This document shows positions 56,695 through 64,000 of a DNA stretch of 64,000 bases, in pieces. Position numbers and translations under genes: made by a program. The stretch's first letter is position 1. The number at the start of each line of letters is the position of its first letter. The notes under the pieces are model-generated. The model was not told the DNA's origin and did no database searches. It saw nothing but the letters and a program-made list of their open reading frames with translations. Location: contig OX419755.1 of NCBI GenBank assembly GCA_948567375.1, positions 5,399,001 to 5,463,000 on the forward strand, read 5' to 3'. The DNA comes from Lunularia cruciata. Lineage: Eukaryota > Streptophyta > Marchantiopsida > Lunulariales > Lunulariaceae.

Positions 56695-57960
56695 ATGGAG
56701 TTTTTTGGGGATTCCAGAAGAGTTAACCTTGCAATATGCAATGAGTTTACTTGGAGTGGTGCTCGATATCAGCCTGTATCTTAGGTCCCAATGAAGGAGG
56801 AGATTGACTCTAAGTTGGAGTTTGACACATGAGTTGATTCAATTGAGAGTGCACTTAGTGTCTCCACACCGGGACATGGACAAGATTTATGGGGCCTCCA
56901 AAAGCCCTAGGCGTTACTCTGGTACAATGTGTACCATTGAGTTGGATGACTTCATCCAAGAGTTTGATAGTTGGTGTGATCTACAGTAGATGCGGAACAT
57001 GACTTTGTTTACACCCTTCATGGCATGGAAGGGGTTGTTTCAGCACTTGGAAGATCCGCCAATGGACGACTACCATGAGTTCAGGAGAGCTTATTTGGAG
57101 GAGATTGAGTTATGGAGACAATATTGGTCTCCAAACTATATCTCTATCACTTCAGGCTTGGTTGTCAGGAGTAGATCGGTTGTACCTACGGTTCTAGCTC
57201 AATTAGTGTTGGTGGAGCTAGTGGAGGTGCACTAACTAGAGATAGTGTTACCACAAGTGGAGGTACCACTGCAAGAGGTGGTGTGGTATTAGGGCTTAAC
57301 CCCATGGTGGACTTCTTCTAGTGTTTGAGGCAGAACTACCAAGGAGTGCAGACTGACAAGTTGAGGAGCTTGCAAGAGTTCCAACAGAAGGCTAAAGAGA
57401 GAGCCTATGCAATGCATACACTTGCATGAGGCAGTTGATCAGTTTCACTCAATGAGTTATTGAGGCCCAAGCAGTCCAATTGGTATGGTATATTGGATAA
57501 GGAGTTGCAACGTTGAGTTTGTGATGTTATGTTGTTACATGCTACTTTGCCTACTTTGGTAGTGGTCTTTGGTTTGACTGAGCATATTGCTCAACATGGT
57601 GGAGGAGAGGGTGGTGACATCTAGATTTGGTAGGGAGAGACCTCATCCACAACTGTGACTTCTTGTAGAGTGTAGTAGAGTGTACCAAGCCTAGTTGGTT
57701 TTTGAGGACAGGGTGGACAGCCCTGATCTTATGGAGTGAGTGGAGGGCCTAGTGGAGCTAAACCTTTACCTTCCTTTTCAGGTCAACAACAACAAATGAG
57801 TGGTAGTGTTGCTTGTTGGACTTGTGGTGGACCTCACCATAGGAGAGAGTGTACTCAGGGCAGCGGACCTAATACCTCTAGTGCATCATAGCCAGCATAG
57901 AGGTAATGTAAGCATTGCCACAGATTTGGTCGCACTAGTGATTGGTGCTTTGACCTACAC
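56695..57960 (+). pseudogene. gag: Gag of gypsy element 2
   Basis: The frame starts at ATG 56695 (MEFFGD) and is co-linear with Gag of element 1. The first zinc knuckle (57814-57852) is intact. The second (57907-57948) has lost its histidine (GHTSD to GRTSD). Stops include TAG 56987-56989, where element 1 reads CAG. Confidence 0.75.
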
Positions 57961-57987
57961 CCAGAGTTATGGAGTGGTAGGGCTACT

Positions 57988-60900
57988 ATGGCAGGTAGTA
58001 GAGGAGCTCTAGTTCATGATGGACGAGGTGGTAGTGGTGGTGGTAGAGGATCTACACCTAGTAGAGGTGTATTACATGCCCTTACTTTTGATACAACTAT
58101 GGCAACTTGGATTGAGCATTTGGAGCAGAGATTGGCTAGTACAGCCATTGCTCAGAGGAGATCAGATTTGGGTGCTGAGGCTTCCACCTCATATGTTGGT
58201 GATAGAGATGCTTTGGACCTCATGTAGGAGTAGCACAGGTGGATACATATGCAACAATGACTAGGAGTGCGGTATGTGCTCTAGAGCCTAGAGGAGCACC
58301 AGTGGAGTTGGACCCACAAAGAGGAGAGGTTGGGAGATAGGTCAGACTTCCCTAGTCTTGCATGCTATTTGAGGCATTGTAGACAACATCCATGGCTCCT
58401 AGACGTCCCAGTGCAGGTGTGGTAGGTGGTGATGGGATGCATGATGGACTACCTACTAGTCAACTACTTGCTACTACACAGATTGAGTCAAGCACGATGT
58501 TAGGAGCGGCTCAGCTGATTATGTAGTGCCCTTTGTTTTCAGCCAGTGACATGTTTACATTGGGAGTTGACCTAGCTTGAGTGTTCTGGTTGGCTGCCAT
58601 GCTTTGTGAGAGTAGGGATGATGCAGTTCCTACTACTAGAGCAGAGGTGGTTGATAGTGGAGCTAACTTGGTTGAGGAGCATGGGATCCGTTCAACAACC
58701 AATGGTTTATGGTAGGCAACAATTGCTAGACTAGAGGATTTGCCAACTAGACCAGTCTTTGGGAGAGTGCGGTTCACACTTGGTGTTGTCTTATTGGATA
58801 ACTAGAGGGGGATTTTCTGCTTGGTGGGACCTTCAAGGAAGGTCTATACACCACAAAAAGTCTTGTTAGACTTTGGTGCGCAACCCCTTATGTTGGGGAA
58901 AGCTACAATAGTCAATCTGGAGTTACGGAATGGTGTCCATTTCAGATCCAAACATCTCTAGGTGGTGGTTCAACATAATACATCACACGTGGGGAGCTTG
59001 TTATCCAAGTTTAGCCTGGTCATCCAACTGATAGCTCAATGGTGAGAGCTCAGGCTATTATGACAATAGCTGAGTCATACGATGTGCTAGTTGGAGGAGC
59101 CTTGTTGTATCCCATGGGTTTCAGTATTGACTATTGGGAGGAGACAGCCTCCTATAGACCAGGTTGGTAGTCTGGTGAGGGACAAGTATGTTGCCTACCT
59201 GTACGCTTTAGTAGTGGCAGTCTTGGCTCACTACAATCCGGAACCATGGCAACATCAGTTTCAACTTTCAGTAGTGCAGTTACTTGGCCTCGTGATTTAT
59301 TGGAGGGGAATGCCTATGCAGAGGATACTCCAATACCATAGGAGATCACTCGGATTTGGAGTACAAGTGGGATTGTTGCATCCACCTTGAATATTCCATT
59401 ATGGAGCTTGAGGAGGCATTGCATCAGCATGTAGATCAGTTGGTGTAGCAAGCTTGGAGTGGAGCCTTTGTACTACCAAGAGATGAGCGTGAGGATGAGC
59501 CTCCATAGTCTATTACCTTGACAACTATGGATACCACACTCATTGCTTGGCAGTATCCAATAAAGGGAGTATGTCTATTGGAGTTGTTTGATGGGATTAG
59601 CACCGAACTAGTTGTGGTCTTATAGGCGGGTATACGAGTACAGAGGTACTTGTATGTGGAGAGATATGAGACTGCTAGGCGAGTCTCTCTACATCATGTG
59701 GCACACTTGGCCTACCGGTATCCTAAGTTATTATCAATGTCAGTAGTCAGAGGTTACCAAAAGGCCCTATCAGCAAACATTTCCTTACTAGGGACGCATG
59801 ATTTGGAGAGACATGGGCTTATTCACTTGGTGATTTTTGGATGGCCATGTTAGGGACATACACATGTTGGCCAAGGTTTGGGTCTTCACAATCCTTGTTC
59901 TGGTGTGTTTTGGGAGATGTTATGGATATTACAACATCTCCATGTTCATTAGTTTGTTTCTCCAACTTACCTTTTGGAGAACATTCCTCTGATGGGTGAT
60001 TCTTGCACCAGAGTGGTAGTGAGTACACATTAGGTCCATTCTTGGATGGGACCTGTTGTATTGTTGGATGCAGCTAGAGTGGGATCACGGGTTCATCGTC
60101 TTTGTCTTTGGTGGACAAACCTCTTACCCAAAGAGGTTCTATTGCATACATATGATGGGATTCAACGACTAGACCACATCCTTGTTGATGGCATCTTGGA
60201 TGTGGGGCGTCAACCTCAAATGGTGGTAGTGGCTAATAGGTCACCTATGGTAATGGTAAACCTAGTTGGATAGCCTAGAGTCGCTTTTCCCACACTTATG
60301 AGTTTCCCATGCTCTCATGCTTTTGAGAAGGAGGACTTGGACTTGTTTGGGACTCACAATTATAGCAATTGGTGGAGCCCAACGCCGATGAGAGAGAGAA
60401 GGCAATTTGCACCGGTATTACTGCTATTCTAGTAGTATCAGAGGCATCCAAGCATCAAGTGTTAGGTCAAGCTATGGACTTGAACTGTTTGACCTGGATT
60501 GTGAGCCTTGGTTGGCAGAGCAACGTAGGATGCGCTTGATAGGCATCACCACTCGAACACTTGTGAGCCCTATGCCTACCGAGACAATTTAGGCACATGC
60601 TAGGGGCAATGGACCGAGTAGACATGGTATTCTTGGGACACAACCAATAGCTATTAGGGAGAGTGGTCTACTTGGAGTCTGTTTAGGTGAGCGTGAGCTA
60701 CTTAGATTACACCTTTAGTCCACTTAGGATGCAGCTAGAGGACGTGTGGAGCTTGCAACCAGAGTGGAGTGAGCTTTTCACACAGAGGTTGGAACCTCTA
60801 ATGGTCGGGGGCATGACACTATGTTCCCAAGGGCCCAGTGTAGCAGCCAATCAGTACATCTTCCACTCTTGCGACAATTACAAAGGATACTTGGGAGCCA
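57988..60900 (+). pseudogene. Linker, protease and pre-RT segment of element 2
   Basis: It opens with the same Gly-rich and coiled-coil linker as element 1. The protease triplet near 58869 reads DFG instead of DSG, followed by a CAA codon where element 1 has TAG. The conserved pre-RT segment (YVERYETARRVSLHHVAHLAY, VLLDAARVGSRVH) is present through about 60600. Multiple TAG/TGA stops and indels are present. Confidence 0.65.
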
Positions 60901-62390
60901 AATCTTGGACCCAAGCTTATAGGAGAGGAAAGATAGAGAGTTTGGAGGTTCTTGAGGAGCTACATGAGTTATTTTGACTTTAGAATGAAGGATTTGGGTG
61001 CTCTAAAGGGACCTGGTATATGGATTGAGTTGACTAGCAATACACCAATTTTTTGACATCCTTATTTGATATAGTGATATGGAGAGGACATTGATTCAGA
61101 GCCGGAGTAGAGACCTTTTTGACATCCTTATTTGATATAGTGATATGGAGAGGACATTGATTCAGAGCCGGAGTAAAGACCTTTTTGAGGTTGGTTTGGT
61201 GGAGATCTCACATGGAGAGTATGCATCAGCAATAGTGATGCTGGCCAAGAAGGATATGCATAGCAGCTACACAAATAGGCAGATGTGTGGACATTACCAT
61301 CCTATCAACCGACAAACTAGGGCTAATCGGTATGTCATGCCTACACCGGAGGAGATTCTTGATGCGATTGGACATGCAAAGGTCTTTAGTACTTTGGATC
61401 TTTGAGCGGGATATCATCAGTTGCCAATCAAGGAGGAGGATAAGTCCAAGATAGCATTTTGGGCTATTGATCCTCACGGTAAGGATGTGTTATATCAGTG
61501 GAGGTTTTTACCATTTGGGGTTTAAGAATGCTCCTATTGAGTTCTAGAGGGTCATGGATAGGAACCTAGCTGGATTGGATTTTACTTGATGTTATATTGA
61601 TGACATTTTGGTCTATAACACTCCTATGGAGGAGCATGAGAGACAGTTGTTGGAGATGTTTGAGAGGTTGAGATATCATGGACTCAAATTACATATTGGG
61701 AAGTGTAGGTTCTTCCACAAGCAGGTTGAGTATTTGGGTCACACTATCTACCCCGGAGGTCTTGGTGTTCAGCAGACCAAGGTGGAGGCTATTGCACGTA
61801 TTCCTCGGCCTACGGATGTGAGCAGAGTGCAAGCATTCCTTGGGTTGGTGAACTTCTATTGCTGCTATGTTAGAGGATTTAGTGCCATTGCCAAGGCCTT
61901 GACAAAACTGACCAAGCTTACACATGAGTGGTGTTGGGGAGATGAGCAAGAGAGAGATTTTGTTGAGCTGAAGGAGAGGTTGACATCTGCTCCTATTTTG
62001 AGGAGACCAATCAGAGGATGACCATTTCAGGTTCATACTGATTGGAGTATGTTGGAGCTTGGAGTAGTGCTCATCCAACATGATGATGAGGGGAAGGAGT
62101 TTGTGGTAGCCTATGCTAGTCGCTCCAAAAATTTAGCGGAAGCAAAGTATAGTTCATATGAGGGGGAGTGCTTGGCAGTAGTTTGGGCAACAACACATTT
62201 CTGATGTTACCTATTTGGTAACCCCTTCACTCTCATCACTGATCATCAGCCACTGAAGTGGTTGATGGAGCCCAAAAAGCTTTTAAGGAAGCTTGCACAA
62301 TGGGCTCTGATTTTACATGAGTATGATTTCACGGTTGTTCACAGACCTGGAGTGGTGAACCGTGATGCTTCCATGGTTGAGTAGAAACCC
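60901..62390 (+). pseudogene. Reverse transcriptase and RNase H of element 2
   Basis: RT motifs include TPEEILDAI, STLDL, YIDDILVYN-type box (YIDD at 61593-61604), GKCRFFHKQVEYLGH and FLGLVNFY. RNase H follows with [21 protein letters not shown] and TDHQPLKWL. It has CAG where element 1 has TAG at two positions, but its own TGA at about 61404 and a frameshift near 61520. Confidence 0.8.
61055..61186 (+). repeat. 66-bp tandem duplication inside RT of element 2
   Basis: The 66 bases beginning GACATCCTTATTTGATATAG at 61055 are repeated from 61121 with one difference. 66 is a multiple of three, so the frame is kept. Element 1 has a single copy (about 37648-37713). Confidence 0.85.
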
Positions 62391-64000
62391 ATGTCCCAGC
62401 TAGTTGGATCAGACGAAGCACATTGGCATGGTGAGATAGATGAGGAGATGGTGCCAGGTTGGCATGCATTGGCCTTTCTATGTATATTTTTTGAGGCTTT
62501 GGTGGTATCTCTCTCAGCACATATAGGAGGAGTTATTGAGGTCATAAATCTAGAGAGTGAAGATATTGATATAGTTCAGCAAGACATTCATGGTGACGTC
62601 TTAGTGATAGATGATGGTGAGGTCTTAGACTATCTTTGCACTGGTCTTGTGGGTGGCACAGTTGGGGCCAAGGAGAGAGACCATGATTTTCAGCAAGCCA
62701 AACGGTTCAGAGTGGAAGGCAGACACCTTTTGCCTATATGGGAAGATGGTAGAGTGAGAGTAGTACCATTTCCATCTCAAAGACTATAGTTGGTCCATCA
62801 TGTTCATGAGGAGCTAGGACATTTTGGAGTAAAGCGTACATATAGCTTACTCTAGAGTCATTATTGGTGGTGCGGTATGTAGACCAAGGTACATCAGTTT
62901 GTTGCCATATGTGTGGTTTGTGACCCAGTTAGAGCATCATTCAATGCTCCTAAACCACAGTTACACCCATTACCTATCATGGGATTGGGTTACCGTTGGA
63001 GTTTGGACTTTGTTGGACCTTTACTGATGATTGTGAGACATCATTGGTATGTTTTGGTGATGGTGGAGCACTTCTCCAAGTGGATTGAGTTGGTGGCACT
63101 TCCTAACAAGTCTAGTGAAGGGACGGCTTACTTGTTCTGGGATCAAGTTCTTAGTCAGTTTGGTGCACCAATTGAGGTTTTGACTGATCAGGGTACAGAA
63201 TTCTTGGGGGAGTTTCAGGTCTTGTGTGACAAGGTTTTGATTGATCTGTGTACTACATCTTGAGATCACTCTGAGGCAGATGGCTTAGGAGAGAGAGTGG
63301 TTCAGACGGTGAAGAGAGGATTGCAAAAGTATGGTTTGCAAAGAGGCCACTTGGGAGATTGGGATCTCCAATTACCTTGGTTCGCCATGGGCTATCGATT
63401 CAGCTGGCAAGCCTTCTTAGCATCATTTTCTCCTTAATTTCTACTCTATGGACAAGATCTTGATTTACCTGTAGCCATTCGTCAAGATGTTATTGTAGTC
63501 TTGGACTTGGATGATCCAGGTGTATGGGTGAGTGCATGTTCTCAACGGGTAGAGATCTTTTGGAAAGTGATGCCAATGGCTTTTGAGAAGTTGGCCATTG
63601 CTCAACATAGGGATACCTTACGTTATGCTACTATTTGAGGAGGAGGTTATAGACCCTCAATCCGTCAACTTCATCTAGGTGACTATGTATATCTATAGTA
63701 GACAACATCGATGACACTTGATGTTTTGACAAGCCGCACTATCTTGAGAGTGCAAGAGGTTTTGCCATCTGGAGTTCTTGTGTTAGAAGGACGTGATGGT
63801 GTTGTTTGGAAGGATCATGTGCACAATTGTGCGCCATGCTACCTCCCAAATATTGATGGTACTATGGACCCAAGCCTAGCACTTGTACATGCAGGCTTGA
63901 GGTGTATGTTATGTGGCTCTTCTGGTGGAGCTACTACTATGTTAGTGTGTGATAGTTGTTCGAGAGGATGGCATATGGCATGTATGACTCCTCCCCTCAC
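62391..64000 (+). pseudogene. Integrase, SH3-like region and PHD finger of element 2
   Basis: The integrase zinc-binding part keeps C-x2-C (VAICVVCD). The core has WSLDF, LTDQGTEF and GLGERVVQTVK for the D, D, E triad. The tail carries VLPSGVLVLEGRDGVVWKD-like sequence, CAPCYLPNIDG, and a PHD finger from 63903 with C-x2-C, VCDSCSRGWHMAC and MTPPL at the window edge. Stops within the span keep it inactive. Confidence 0.8.

Larger units (their letters stand above)
54900..64000 (+). mobile_element. Ty3/gypsy element copy 2, incomplete at window end
   Basis: Same family and orientation as element 1, co-linear from its 5' module B to the PHD finger, where the window ends. Element 2 starts TGTCACACC and keeps an uninterrupted PHD C-x2-C...H-x2-C core, but carries its own TAG stops, a DSG-to-DFG change in the protease and frameshifts. 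Its 3' terminus lies outside the window, so its terminal structure and target duplication cannot be checked here. Confidence 0.85.

Overview
The window looks like nuclear DNA of a land plant. All ten exons of a plant-type Integrator subunit 9 gene can be followed with GT-AG introns, and a second gene carries the cysteine signature of plant serine-rich-like proteins. The decayed transposons are a PIF/Harbinger relic and Ty3/gypsy elements whose Pol ends in a PHD finger. I recall such PHD-tailed polyproteins from algae and seed-free plants, so a bryophyte or other early-diverging lineage is a reasonable but unproven guess. No bacterial, organellar or CRISPR features were seen.

Layout. From 1 to about 21.6 kb the DNA is gene-bearing, with scattered GGAC/GAAC tetranucleotide tracts and no recognisable transposon. 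It holds a serine-rich-like gene on the plus strand (CDS 4714-5593, 5'UTR intron 3978-4698), a candidate small secreted ORF on the minus strand (8478-8645), the INTS9 gene on the minus strand (14817-20818, ten exons, 849 codons), and a candidate first exon of a divergent plus-strand gene (21208-21400) sharing the promoter interval with INTS9. Most of 5.6-14.8 kb shows no supportable gene.

From about 22 kb to the end the window is repeats and dead transposons: a PIF/Harbinger transposase relic (23.9-25.1 kb), a purine-rich minisatellite (25.8-27.3 kb), a second purine-rich array (30.7-42.4 kb) split by a Ty3/gypsy insertion, two decayed unrecognised coding clusters (43.4-46.0 kb plus, 46.5-47.7 kb minus), and two more copies of the same gypsy family: a 5'-truncated minus-strand copy (49283-53610) and a plus-strand copy running off the end (54900-64000).

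The gypsy family is the most interesting object. Its gene order is Gag (two zinc knuckles), protease, RT, RNase H, DDE integrase, SH3-like domain, PHD finger. Its terminal repeats are not simple LTRs. Calling the two modules B (about 380-450 bp) and A (about 105 bp), the complete copy reads B - internal - A - B - A, flanked by a 4-bp AGGT duplication. The other plus-strand copy also begins with B followed directly by internal sequence, and the minus-strand copy ends A-B-A-B-A. This resembles the split direct repeats of DIRS/PAT elements, but in an element with a DDE integrase. All copies are dead. Their in-frame stops are overwhelmingly TAG where the sister copy keeps CAG or CAA, as expected from deamination of CHG-methylated cytosines.
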